Source: Candidatus Neomarinimicrobiota bacterium (lineage in GTDB: Bacteria > Fidelibacterota > JAANXI01). Taken from it: DNA of 64,000 nt. The position numbers and the translations under genes are program-made. The DNA lies in assembly GCA_021734025.1 (NCBI GenBank), contig JAIPJS010000020.1, positions 1 through 64,000 on the forward strand, given 5' to 3'. A model generated the notes under the pieces. That model had not been told where the DNA came from. It searched no databases and worked only from the letters and a program-made list of their open reading frames with translations. Below are positions 1-7,156 of the stretch, in pieces; within the stretch, counting starts at the first letter, position 1; each line of letters begins with the position of its first letter.

Positions 1-173
1 TCTGCGATCAATTTCTGATTCAACGGAATTATGCCAAAACCTTTGCGGGCGTGGCCACGCGGGTGTTAGCCAAAGTGACGGCGTTTACCCTGCTCCAATA
101 CGTGAATAAATGTGTCAAAAAACGCCCGCTCAATCAGGTGAAACATGCCTTGGCCTAGTTCCACACAACGGGT
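1..173 (+). mobile_element. Right end of an IS982-like insertion sequence
   Basis: The transposase tail is followed directly by ttccacacaacgggt (159-173). Read on the other strand this begins ACCCGTTGTGTGG, like the short terminal inverted repeats starting with AC that are known for the IS982 family. The left end lies outside the window, so the inverted repeat and target duplication cannot be checked. Confidence 0.5.
3..158 (+). CDS. IS982-family transposase, C-terminal fragment (cut by window start)
   Basis: An open frame enters from the left edge and ends at TAG 156-158. The visible 51 residues contain RNYAKTFAGVATRVLAKVTA followed by a FTLLQYVN-type segment and end in NQVKHALA. This matches the conserved C-terminus of IS982-group DDE transposases (RNYAK.F.GLATRILAKITA). 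Only this tail is visible, so I cannot tell whether the copy is intact. The assignment rests on motif recognition alone. Confidence 0.75.
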   Translation, partial: CDQFLIQRNYAKTFAGVATRVLAKVTAFTLLQYVNKCVKKRPLNQVKHALA

Positions 174-179
174 TTACTA

Positions 180-545
180 AGGTATAATAGGAAGGATTGC
201 GCACTGCGTATTACGTATAAAGCCGAAGGGCGGGAATTTGCTGGATAAACAAACGATGAACTACGAACAATTTTCCCCTTCTTTCTTAGAATGGAGGAAA
301 CCGATAAGATTTAAAGCACAGTTTTGACCTCTTCTACGTAATACGCAATACGTAATATTTTAACGATAACACTATAACACAGTAACACAGTAACACTTTT
401 GCTACCTGCCTCAAAGGACCCCTTTGAGGAACACCCGAACACTTAAAGGATGATTAAGATTACGTAGATGGTTAAAATTGGGAGCCACTCAACTGTTACA
501 CGGTAACACCTTAGCACTGTAGCACGATAACACTCTAACACTGGC
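180..545. repeat. Low-complexity intergenic repeat segment (TAACAC, TACGTAATACGC, GATTAAG modules)
   Basis: This gene-free stretch holds several modules that recur elsewhere. Near-palindromic GCGTATTACGTA-type words lie at about 203-217 and 335-356. TAACAC units spaced 8-11 bp lie at 366-396 and 496-540, and a GATTAAGATTACG word at 449-461. A perfect 9-bp-arm inverted repeat, CCTCAAAGG/CCTTTGAGG, spans 409-429. The TAACAC array ends about ten bases before the start codon of the symporter. Confidence 0.7.
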
Positions 546-554
546 GGTATATAC

Positions 555-1772
555 ATGCCTAAACTTTCACTCTCTACGAAGATTTTCCTCGGAATTATTT
601 TGGGGTTTTTCGTCGGATTCATTTTCGGTGATTCAATCTTATTTCTGGATCCCATCGGGCAGCTGTTCATCAAACTGTTGAAGATGATCATTGTCCCGCT
701 GATTATTGCGTCAGTTATTATGGGCGTCGCCGAAATCGGTGATGTACGGAAATTGGGGCGGTTGGGCGGAAAGACGGTATTATACTATCTTTCGACCACC
801 GGCCTTGCAGTCGTCATCGGGATTATTATGGTGAACGTGATGCAACCGGGAGTAGGGGTAAACCTGACGCTGGAAAAGTCTCCGGAGGCCGCGCCGCCGT
901 CGCTCATCGATACGCTGATGGGCATCGTTCCGGCGAATCCCTTCGAGGCAGTGGTTAACATGGACATGCTACCTATCATCTTTTTCTCCATTCTCATCGG
1001 CGTAGTACTCACAACTATCGGAAAAAAGGCCAAGCCCCTGGTCAGTTTTTTCGACTCGCTGAACGCGGTGATGATGAAATTGACTCACTGGATTATGGAA
1101 TTGGCTCCATATGGTGTTTTTGCCCTGATGGCGGTAATTGTCGCCGAAACAGGCGGAGACGTTATCATTGATCTGGCAAAATACATGGCCACGGTACTGA
1201 TTGGATTATTGATCCACGGGTTCGTCATTTTACCATTGATATTAAAAATTATTGGAAAAGGGAATCCGTTCCAGTTTGCCAAAGATATGTCATCGGCACT
1301 GGCCACGGCGTTCAGCACCTCCAGCAGCTCGGCAACACTACCGGTAACGATGGAGTCTATCGAAAAGAATGCCGGAGTTGATAACACCGTATCGAGCTTT
1401 GTACTTACCCTGGGAGCCACCATCAACATGGACGGGACAGCATTGTATGAGGCAGTGGCGGCGATATTTATCGCCCAGGTGTATGGCATCGATCTGACCT
1501 TCGCACAACAGCTCCTGATTATTGTGACGGCCACGCTGGCCGCCATCGGCGCCGCGGGAATTCCGTCCGCCGGGCTGATAACTATGATCATCGTACTAAA
1601 CCAGGTGAACCTGCCGCTGGAGGGTATCGGACTGATTACGGCCGTTGATCGCATCCTGGATATGGTGCGAACCACAGTGAACGTATGGGGCGATTCGGTA
1701 GGCGCCAGAACTATCGCTGCAACAGAAAATGCGGTTAATCGTGTGGAGTCAGCGGGTGCAGGGAAATCGTAA
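555..1772 (+). CDS. Dicarboxylate/amino acid:cation symporter (GltP/GltT/DctA family)
   Basis: 405 residues, a usual length for DAACS (SLC1-type) carriers, which import glutamate, aspartate or C4-dicarboxylates with Na+ or H+ in the inner membrane. The protein is hydrophobic throughout. It carries the serine-rich hairpin signature STSSSSATLPVTMES (about residues 252-266), the NMDGTALYE motif (about 291-299) that forms cation and substrate sites, and DRILDMVRTTVNVWGD near the C-terminus, whose Asp and Arg contact the substrate amino and carboxyl groups. The Arg in that last motif favours an acidic amino acid or dicarboxylate substrate. It is monocistronic, with repeats on both sides. No clear ribosome-binding site precedes the ATG. 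The exact substrate is not determinable. Confidence 0.93.
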   Translation: MPKLSLSTKIFLGIILGFFVGFIFGDSILFLDPIGQLFIKLLKMIIVPLIIASVIMGVAEIGDVRKLGRLGGKTVLYYLSTTGLAVVIGIIMVNVMQPGVGVNLTLEKSPEAAPPSLIDTLMGIVPANPFEAVVNMDMLPIIFFSILIGVVLTTIGKKAKPLVSFFDSLNAVMMKLTHWIMELAPYGVFALMAVIVAETGGDVIIDLAKYMATVLIGLLIHGFVILPLILKIIGKGNPFQFAKDMSSALATAFSTSSSSATLPVTMESIEKNAGVDNTVSSFVLTLGATINMDGTALYEAVAAIFIAQVYGIDLTFAQQLLIIVTATLAAIGAAGIPSAGLITMIIVLNQVNLPLEGIGLITAVDRILDMVRTTVNVWGDSVGARTIAATENAVNRVESAGAGKS

Positions 1773-1800
1773 TTTTTTTCAACAAAAATCCAATCATCTC

Positions 1801-1830
1801 TTGCGATGTGGTTGACGGATCTTCTATATT
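1801..1830 (+). promoter_or_regulatory. Possible promoter of the 6S-like RNA
   Basis: TTGCGA (1801-1806), an 18-bp spacer and TATATT (1825-1830) form a plausible vegetative promoter just before the structured RNA. Transcription would start near 1837. The -35 box is only a partial match. Confidence 0.35.
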
Positions 1831-1869
1831 ATTAACGCTCTTTGAGAAAATAGAATAGTTTTCGGTATT

Positions 1870-2090
1870 TATTTCTGCAGTTATGGTGCCGAAAAACAGA
1901 ACCATCAAACGAACATGAGGGAGCTACCCTCCGGGCGTGGAAAGCAGGCCTTCTCTCCCGATTTATCGGGAGGGTAAAGGAAGTTTGAAGTGCACCGGGA
2001 AGCACCCACCGTAAAAACAGGGTTCTGTTACCCGTAAGTCGCCATGGCTGTAGAATTTGACGGGTCCGGTTTTCGCCGGACCCGTTTTTT
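1870..2090 (+). ncRNA. ssrS: Probable 6S RNA (SsrS)
   Basis: A roughly 200-nt intergenic RNA is outlined by long-range pairing. CTGCAGTTATGGTG (1875-1888) pairs with CGCCATGGCTGTAG (2040-2053) through 14 pairs including G-U, and ACAGAACC (1896-1903) pairs perfectly with GGTTCTGT (2021-2028). The centre is purine-rich and loosely paired, with GAGGGAGC on one side and a GTTTGAAGTGCACC-GGGAAGCACC stretch on the other, and an intrinsic terminator follows directly. A closing stem around a large internal bubble, free-standing between genes, is the architecture of 6S RNA, which binds the housekeeping RNA polymerase holoenzyme. The call rests on architecture and remembered consensus; another structured RNA is possible. 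Confidence 0.6.
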
Positions 2091-2092
2091 TT
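2060..2092 (+). terminator. Intrinsic terminator of the 6S-like RNA
   Basis: ACGGGTCCGG (2060-2069) and CCGGACCCGT (2076-2085) form a perfect 10-bp stem with a 6-nt loop, followed by a run of eight T. Confidence 0.92.
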
Positions 2093-2310
2093 ATACGCTA
2101 AATTTTGTGGCCTAGGTGCCAGAGCGCAAAGAGAGAAAAATTTAAAGCCGAATATATATGCGAATAACACGTAACAACAACTAACGACAAAAAATGCACT
2201 CGTTAAACCGGTTTTGACTCCATCAATAGCCAGATTATGAATCTGATCAAATGAAGGGGACAAGACACAAGCGACACAGGACTGGGGACCCGGAACACAC
2301 AACAGTCCTA

Positions 2311-2352
2311 ACTATAACACGGTAACACTATAACACTATACACGATAACACT
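2311..2352. repeat. TAACAC array
   Basis: Five irregularly spaced (8-12 bp) copies of TAACAC or a one-base variant (ATAACAC, GGTAACAC, TATAACAC and so on) lie in the gene-free stretch 2093-2433 between the 6S-like RNA and the dUTPase-like gene. The rest of that stretch shows no gene; CAGAGCGCAAAGAGAG at 2119-2134 resembles the CGCAGAGACGCAGAG words near 51.0 and 62.8 kb. Confidence 0.7.
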
Positions 2353-2433
2353 GCCGTTAACAGGTAGAGAAACTCCATGCTAACCTGTATTTTACCACAA
2401 GTATAAGACAAACGTGGCAAAAGGAGGTCTGCC

Positions 2434-2883
2434 ATGGCACGGAATAATACTACCCTTAAAGATATTCTGCAGAACATTATCCACGAAGAGACGCAATTTC
2501 CCGAAGACCGAAACGTTGCATTTCTCACTGTAAACCAGATAGGACGTTTGACCGAACCGGGGGCCCTGGATTTCGGGGGCTCGGAATACACCGAGGCGGA
2601 AGTGGAATGGATTGTTCCCGAAGTCCGCAATGAAGATGATAAGTACGGTTGGTGGGAACTCGGAGAAGGCTCATATCGGATTCAGTTCAATGAAGGCGTG
2701 GAGATGCCGGATGACACCGGAATGCTGCTTCAGACCTGGGAAAAAGTACGAAAAAATGGTGTCATCCATCCCACGGAAGTCATCACCAGGACTCGGAATC
2801 CACTCAGTACGCATATTTACGTCGGTGAAGCAGGTATTGGCATTAAGGAAAATGCCCGGTTGTCCGAAGTCCGGTTGCTCTGA
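2434..2883 (+). CDS. dUTPase/dCTP deaminase-fold protein
   Basis: 149 residues, started by ATG with a strong AAAGGAGG ribosome site (2419-2426). The C-terminal half follows the trimeric dUTPase/dCTP-deaminase pattern. WWELGEGSYRIQFNEGVEMP (about residues 70-90) resembles the segment where dCTP deaminases read W.L.PGSY...FNE.V.IP, and it ends in IYVGEAGIGIKENARLSEV. The usual catalytic boxes (RSSL.R.G with the Ser/Arg pair, and the later Glu) are not recognisable: the first is TWEKVRKNG here. It may therefore be a divergent nucleotide hydrolase, a non-catalytic relative, or a nucleotide sensor. It stands alone; the next gene begins 135 bp on. Confidence 0.55.
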   Translation: MARNNTTLKDILQNIIHEETQFPEDRNVAFLTVNQIGRLTEPGALDFGGSEYTEAEVEWIVPEVRNEDDKYGWWELGEGSYRIQFNEGVEMPDDTGMLLQTWEKVRKNGVIHPTEVITRTRNPLSTHIYVGEAGIGIKENARLSEVRLL

Positions 2884-3017
2884 TACATCTTTACCCGCTA
2901 AATCTATCTCTGGGATAAACAGAGATACCCCTCATTCCGACTAACATCTTGCGGGAAATACGCCGGCCTCGTAAATTGCTGTTGCACTATTCAATCCGCC
3001 ACTAACTCAGGAATCTT

Positions 3018-3836
3018 ATGTCTGCTATCGCCGTACTGCACATCGTCTCATTGGGTTGCTACTGGATTAGTCTCATCCAGTTCTGGCGGTACTTTCGTTC
3101 CAGAGATTCCCGTACGGCGCGTATTGCAACACTGGGCGTGTGGCTTGGGCTCATTTCGCAGACGCTGATGCTGGTTTTATTTACCCTCCGGCGCGGGAAC
3201 CTCCCCCTGGCGCAATTTGCGGAGGCAGCCACGGCATTCGTCTGGATTCTGACCATTATGTACCTGGTGCAGCAATATCTGTTGCAAGAACAGGAATTTG
3301 GCGTGTTCGTGATGGGCGTGGTGGCCCTGGTACAGACGATCAGCGTATTAGTTATAGATTATACCCACCCCCTGGCAGAAAGCCTGCAAAACGTGATGTT
3401 CGAGATACATGTGGTCTCTATGCTGTTTGGTTATGCCGGATTTACGCTGGGATTTATCGCCGCACTCATGTATCTGCTGTTGTTCAATGATATTCACGGA
3501 CACCGGTTCGGACTGTTCTACTCAAGGCTGCCGTCACTGGAATTCCTGGATAAACTGAATGTTCGTTCCGTGCTGATCGGCCTGGTATTTCTGACCATGG
3601 GGATAGGGTTGGGCATGATGAACGCCGGAACCGCATGGGGGTTTTTCTGGGAATGGGATCCCAAATTGACGGTTGTCTTCCTGAACTGGCTGATCTACTG
3701 TTATTTTGCGGTGAGCTACTTGTTCTTCGGCTGGCGGGGACAGCGGACGGCCAACCTCAGCATCATCGGATTCGTTGTTGTCCTCATTTCATTCTTTATC
3801 GTAACTAATTTTACTTCTACGATTCACACTTTTTGA
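3018..3836 (+). CDS. CcsA/HemX-type cytochrome c assembly membrane protein
   Basis: 272 residues with about eight hydrophobic segments. The signature AWGFFWEWDPKLTVVFLNWL (about residues 207-225) is the tryptophan-rich WGxxWxWDPK motif of the CcmC/CcsA/HemX superfamily, which handles haem at the membrane. The length matches the short HemX/YpjD-like branch rather than full CcsA, and no CcsB/ResB gene is adjacent. In many bacteria this branch is encoded directly before hemA. Here the stop codon TGA overlaps the ATG of a gene whose N-terminal half looks like HemA, so the old hemX-hemA pairing seems kept in altered form. A haem-related membrane role is inferred. Confidence 0.8.
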   Translation: MSAIAVLHIVSLGCYWISLIQFWRYFRSRDSRTARIATLGVWLGLISQTLMLVLFTLRRGNLPLAQFAEAATAFVWILTIMYLVQQYLLQEQEFGVFVMGVVALVQTISVLVIDYTHPLAESLQNVMFEIHVVSMLFGYAGFTLGFIAALMYLLLFNDIHGHRFGLFYSRLPSLEFLDKLNVRSVLIGLVFLTMGIGLGMMNAGTAWGFFWEWDPKLTVVFLNWLIYCYFAVSYLFFGWRGQRTANLSIIGFVVVLISFFIVTNFTSTIHTF

Positions 3837-5749
3837 TGCAACTTCGGTTTTACATGGTGACTGTATCGGAATCCCACATTCCGAATAGCCTGTGGAACCA
3901 CCTGAGTGGGCTCATTGATAATAATCTGCTCTCCGAAGCCCTCGTGTTTCCGTATGGGGAAACATATCATCTCTATACGGTGCAGCGGGATGTAAAGGTG
4001 GACAGGGAGGTTAGGTCCGGACTTCCCGGGGATGAAAAAGCCCGGCTGGACTCCGGATTGTCGGGATTACCCGCGATTCAGCAATTCTATTGGGATGTCT
4101 TAGGTAAAGGGACTTCTCTGATTGGAGACCGTTCCCTTCAGCAGGGGCTTGAATACCATTTTTCGGAGTGTCTGAAAGCCGAGCTGATTGGACCAGTGTT
4201 CCGGAAGTTGTGGACTGAAACTTCCGGCTTCGCTGAGGAAGCTCGCGAAACCACCGAGCTGTCTGCCGGAGCGGTGATTCCCGCGTATCTTTCCTATGAT
4301 TTGGCCGGAAAAATTATGGAGGATACCGGAGATGCGAAGGTGACAATACTTGGTGAACATGCCGAAGACGATGAATTTCTTCGATTTTGGAGTAATCGGA
4401 AGATAAACCAGTTATACTTCGTTGAGTCGGGAAGAGGCGCAACCCGCCAGGTTAATAATACAACCGGATATATCCCTGTCCCAAAAGATGGTTGCCGGAA
4501 CGTACTTAAAAATTCCGATGTGATTATTTTGAATGCCCGACATCAGGAGTCGGTAATTACGGATGCGCTCGTTCAGGAAAACCTCAGGAATCGCCGGCAG
4601 CGGCATCTTCTGATATTCAACTGGGAGGATAGAGACTCAATAGAGTCAGAATTTATCCGGTCCCAGGCAGTATTTCTCTATTCTAGAGAGGAAATGGAGG
4701 AAGCCCTGAGTCGTGCCCGGGATCGAAGGCAGCAGGCGCTGGACAGATTAAATCCGGTACTGAATGAGGCCGCTGCAAAATTTTATGAGTGGTTTCAGTC
4801 CGATCGAAAATACCAGTTCCATGAAATGGTTGGTGCCAGCCGGGAGATGCAGCAAGTGTTTGACCTGATCCGTCGGGTAGCCTCCACTGATATTACTGTG
4901 TTAATACAGGGGGAAACCGGCACCGGTAAAGAAATGGCCGCCAGAGCCATCCACGACTTGAGCCAGCGTCGAAACGGATCGTTTGTACCGGTGAATTGCG
5001 GCGCCATCCCGGAAACCCTGCTGGAGAGCGAACTATTCGGCCATAAAAAAGGGGCATTTACCGGAGCAGATTCAGACCGAACCGGCCTCCTGAAAGAGGC
5101 CTCTGGCGGTACGGTCTTCCTGGATGAAATTGCTGATACGCCACAATCATTTCAGGTGAAACTCCTCCGGGCATTGCAGGAGAGGGAAATCACGCCGGTG
5201 GGGAGCAATAAGCCGGAGGCTATCGATGTGCGAATCATCACCGCCACACGACAGGAACTTGAGGTCCAGGTTGAGAGGGGGAACTTCCGCTCTGACCTTT
5301 ACTATCGCATCAACGTCGTAAAAATTGAACTGCCGCCCCTTCGACATCGTAAAGATGATATTCTGCCATTGGTACGGCATTTCATCAGGAAGTATAACGA
5401 ACGGATGGGGAAAAAAGTTACCGGACTTTCTGCGGAGGCCAATGAGGTGCTGCACTCCCATCGGTGGGATGGCAATGTACGGGAATTGGAAAATGTCATC
5501 GAACGAGCTATCGCTTTAACCCTGGGCGACGAAATCCGGAAAACCGACCTGCCGGAAGGCATCCCTGCGACGGCCAAAGATGACTCATTTGACTCCTCAC
5601 CGGACTTACGTACCCTGGAAGAAGTCGAGCAGGAGCACATTGCAAACCTGCTGCGGGAGTACGACGGAAAATATGAAGATGTGGCGGAAATCCTCGGCAT
5701 TGGACGCACGACACTGTGGCGGAAGATGAAAAAGTACGGACTGAGTTAA
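3836..5749 (+). CDS. Sigma-54-dependent activator with an N-terminal glutamyl-tRNA reductase-like domain
   Basis: 637 residues from the ATG that overlaps the previous stop (TGATG); an in-frame TTG one codon earlier is less likely. The C-terminal part is a classic enhancer-binding protein: Walker A GETGTGKE (359-366), sigma-54 contact loop GAFTGA (406-411), Walker B FLDEIAD (428-434), and a Fis-type helix-turn-helix (about 594-637, ending AEILGIGRTTLWRKMKKYG). The first 320 residues are not a receiver, GAF or PAS domain. They follow HemA order: an N-terminal region; LWTETSGFA...LSAGAVIPAYLSYDLA (126-157) where HemA has R.RTET...GAVSV.YAAVELA; a Rossmann-like VTILGE; SDVIILNARHQESVITDALV (228-246) where HemA has DIVISST..P.IIT...V; then a spinal-helix-like stretch ending FYEWFQSD. 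The catalytic TCNR.E.Y motif reads FPYGETYHLY (38-47), so the cysteine is gone, and the glycine-rich NADPH loop is degraded. It is probably a non-enzymatic sensor. The HemA relation is my inference. Confidence 0.85.
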   Translation: MQLRFYMVTVSESHIPNSLWNHLSGLIDNNLLSEALVFPYGETYHLYTVQRDVKVDREVRSGLPGDEKARLDSGLSGLPAIQQFYWDVLGKGTSLIGDRSLQQGLEYHFSECLKAELIGPVFRKLWTETSGFAEEARETTELSAGAVIPAYLSYDLAGKIMEDTGDAKVTILGEHAEDDEFLRFWSNRKINQLYFVESGRGATRQVNNTTGYIPVPKDGCRNVLKNSDVIILNARHQESVITDALVQENLRNRRQRHLLIFNWEDRDSIESEFIRSQAVFLYSREEMEEALSRARDRRQQALDRLNPVLNEAAAKFYEWFQSDRKYQFHEMVGASREMQQVFDLIRRVASTDITVLIQGETGTGKEMAARAIHDLSQRRNGSFVPVNCGAIPETLLESELFGHKKGAFTGADSDRTGLLKEASGGTVFLDEIADTPQSFQVKLLRALQEREITPVGSNKPEAIDVRIITATRQELEVQVERGNFRSDLYYRINVVKIELPPLRHRKDDILPLVRHFIRKYNERMGKKVTGLSAEANEVLHSHRWDGNVRELENVIERAIALTLGDEIRKTDLPEGIPATAKDDSFDSSPDLRTLEEVEQEHIANLLREYDGKYEDVAEILGIGRTTLWRKMKKYGLS

Positions 5750-5756
5750 CAGCAGT

Positions 5757-6210
5757 GTTCAAGTGTTCAGGTATTCAGGAGTTTAGGTTGAAAGGCGTGT
5801 TAAGGTGTTACAGTGTTATAGTTTGCGTTTACTTAATCTTGACATACTCTTATTCACCGCGGTGAATTACTCGCTTCCTATCATTCGGAGAAAGCAGAAA
5901 GGAAAGCAGCAGACTGATGATGTTCGCTTCCCGGTATTTTCTTCTCACCTCTTCCATTCCCACTCTTCAATAGTGTCTTGCGTCATGTCTCCACATATTC
6001 AAATCTAAAACTCCATGCTTGTAGGTGGTTCCGGCTTTAGCAGGTAGATGTTGGTGGTTCGTGGTTTGTTGTTGCCTTTCCGGTCTCGCGTCTCCGGTCT
6101 TCAGTCTCCAGTCTGTTATTCCCTATATCATATTCCCGTTTCAAGCATCCAATTTCTAGTAACCTTTATGCAATACGCAGTACGTAATACTTAATACCAC
6201 ACAATTCACC
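5757..6210. repeat. Composite low-complexity intergenic repeat (reverse orientation)
   Basis: The gene-free gap 5750-6325 begins with reverse-complement TAACAC units (GTGTTAAGGTGTTACAGTGTTATAG, 20-odd bases around 5798-5822). It continues with TTGTTGTTGCCTTTCCGG and CCGGTCTTCAGTCTCCAGTC words (about 6068-6115), then CCCGTTTCAAGC and ATGCAATACGCAGTACG near 6132-6190. The same modules, in inverse order and on the other strand, fill 44310-44470, so the two regions are inverted copies of one composite. Confidence 0.75.
5852..5867. repeat. 16-bp perfect palindrome
   Basis: ATTCACCGCGGTGAAT is fully self-complementary and lies 14 bp downstream of a TTGACA word at 5839-5844. It has the form of an operator for a dimeric repressor, but no gene starts nearby (pyrF is 460 bp away), so its role is unknown. 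Confidence 0.5.
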
Positions 6211-6227
6211 ACTTTTTCTCCCGTTTA

Positions 6228-6255
6228 AACCCGCTTCGCTGACTTTAATCGGGAG
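6228..6255. repeat. Hairpin of the CCCG-TTTAA-A family upstream of pyrF
   Basis: CTCCCG(A)TTAAA-type arms enclose CCCGCTTCGCTGAC. Related hairpins with the same TTTAAGCGGG arms lie at 34678-34711 and 46675-46708. This one stands about 70 bp before pyrF. Confidence 0.5.
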
Positions 6256-6325
6256 ATCATTCTTCCCAATCCCCGCGCACTTAACATTGCTTCTGAAGTC
6301 GAATCAGTTTAGTTTATAGGACTTT

Positions 6326-7156
6326 ATGACGAACAACCATCCTTTCAACAGACGACTGATTACGGCACAGGAGACGCAGGACAGCCTGCTGTGCGTCGGG
6401 CTCGATCCCGATCTGCGCAAGCTCCCGGATCATCTTTCCAGAGATGCCGATGGCGTCTATACATTTTGCTCGGAAATTATTGCACAGACGAGTGAGTTTG
6501 TTTGTGCCTACAAGATCAATAGCGCTTTTTTTGAAGTACTGGGTGCCCGGGGATTTGAGATCCTGGAGAAACTTCGAGGTGAAATCCCGGATGATATCCT
6601 CGCCATCTATGATGTGAAGCGCGGCGACATCGGCAACACGGCAAAACAATATGCGTATGCGGCCTTCGACACTCTCAATATGGATGCGGTTACCGTAAAT
6701 CCATACATGGGCGCCGATGCAGTGGAGCCGTTTATTCGGGATCCCACTCGTGGAGCATTTGTACTTTGCCTGACCTCAAATCCCGGGAGCGCAGATTTTG
6801 AACGGTTACAATTTAACTCCGGAGACACGTTGTACGAATCAGTGGCAAAAAAGTGTGTAGAATGGAATGCCAAAGACAACGTCGGTCTCGTGGTCGGCGC
6901 AACGCAGGCCGAATCGCTGGGAGCAATACGCAAGATCGCTGGCACCCTGCCGATACTCGCTCCGGGCGTGGGAGCACAGGGTGGTGATCTCAGAACTGTG
7001 TTGGAGGCAGGCCTGACTGACGATGAGAACGGATTGGTGATTCCCATCAGCCGGGCAATTCTGTACGCCGGTTCGGGTAAGGATTTTGCAGAAGATGCCG
7101 GCGAAGCAGCATACCATTATTCAACTCTGATCAACAGGACCTTTTCCAATGAATAA
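6326..7156 (+). CDS. pyrF: Orotidine 5'-phosphate decarboxylase (type 2)
   Basis: 276 residues, the length of the longer type-2 enzymes. It decarboxylates OMP to UMP, the last step of de novo pyrimidine synthesis. CVGLDPDLRKLP near the start binds the nucleotide. YDVKRGDIGNTAKQYA (about residues 93-108) holds the catalytic Lys/Asp/Lys network. Further on are VNPYMGADAVEPF and the phosphate-binding LAPGVGAQGGD. The reading frame overlaps pyrE by 8 bp, so the two are translationally coupled. A repeat-filled region precedes it, and I do not see a convincing promoter. Confidence 0.97.
   Translation: MTNNHPFNRRLITAQETQDSLLCVGLDPDLRKLPDHLSRDADGVYTFCSEIIAQTSEFVCAYKINSAFFEVLGARGFEILEKLRGEIPDDILAIYDVKRGDIGNTAKQYAYAAFDTLNMDAVTVNPYMGADAVEPFIRDPTRGAFVLCLTSNPGSADFERLQFNSGDTLYESVAKKCVEWNAKDNVGLVVGATQAESLGAIRKIAGTLPILAPGVGAQGGDLRTVLEAGLTDDENGLVIPISRAILYAGSGKDFAEDAGEAAYHYSTLINRTFSNE

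Noticed and set aside
1832-2302. 156-codon minus-strand open frame over the 6S-like RNA
   Set aside because: It covers an RNA helix and terminator, has no ribosome site and no recognisable protein features.
6732-6739. GGGATCCC inside pyrF as a P22 copy
   Set aside because: Only the core octamer is present, without the outer TCCC/GGGA arms, and it encodes a normal part of the enzyme; the same holds for cores at about 9000 and 43352.
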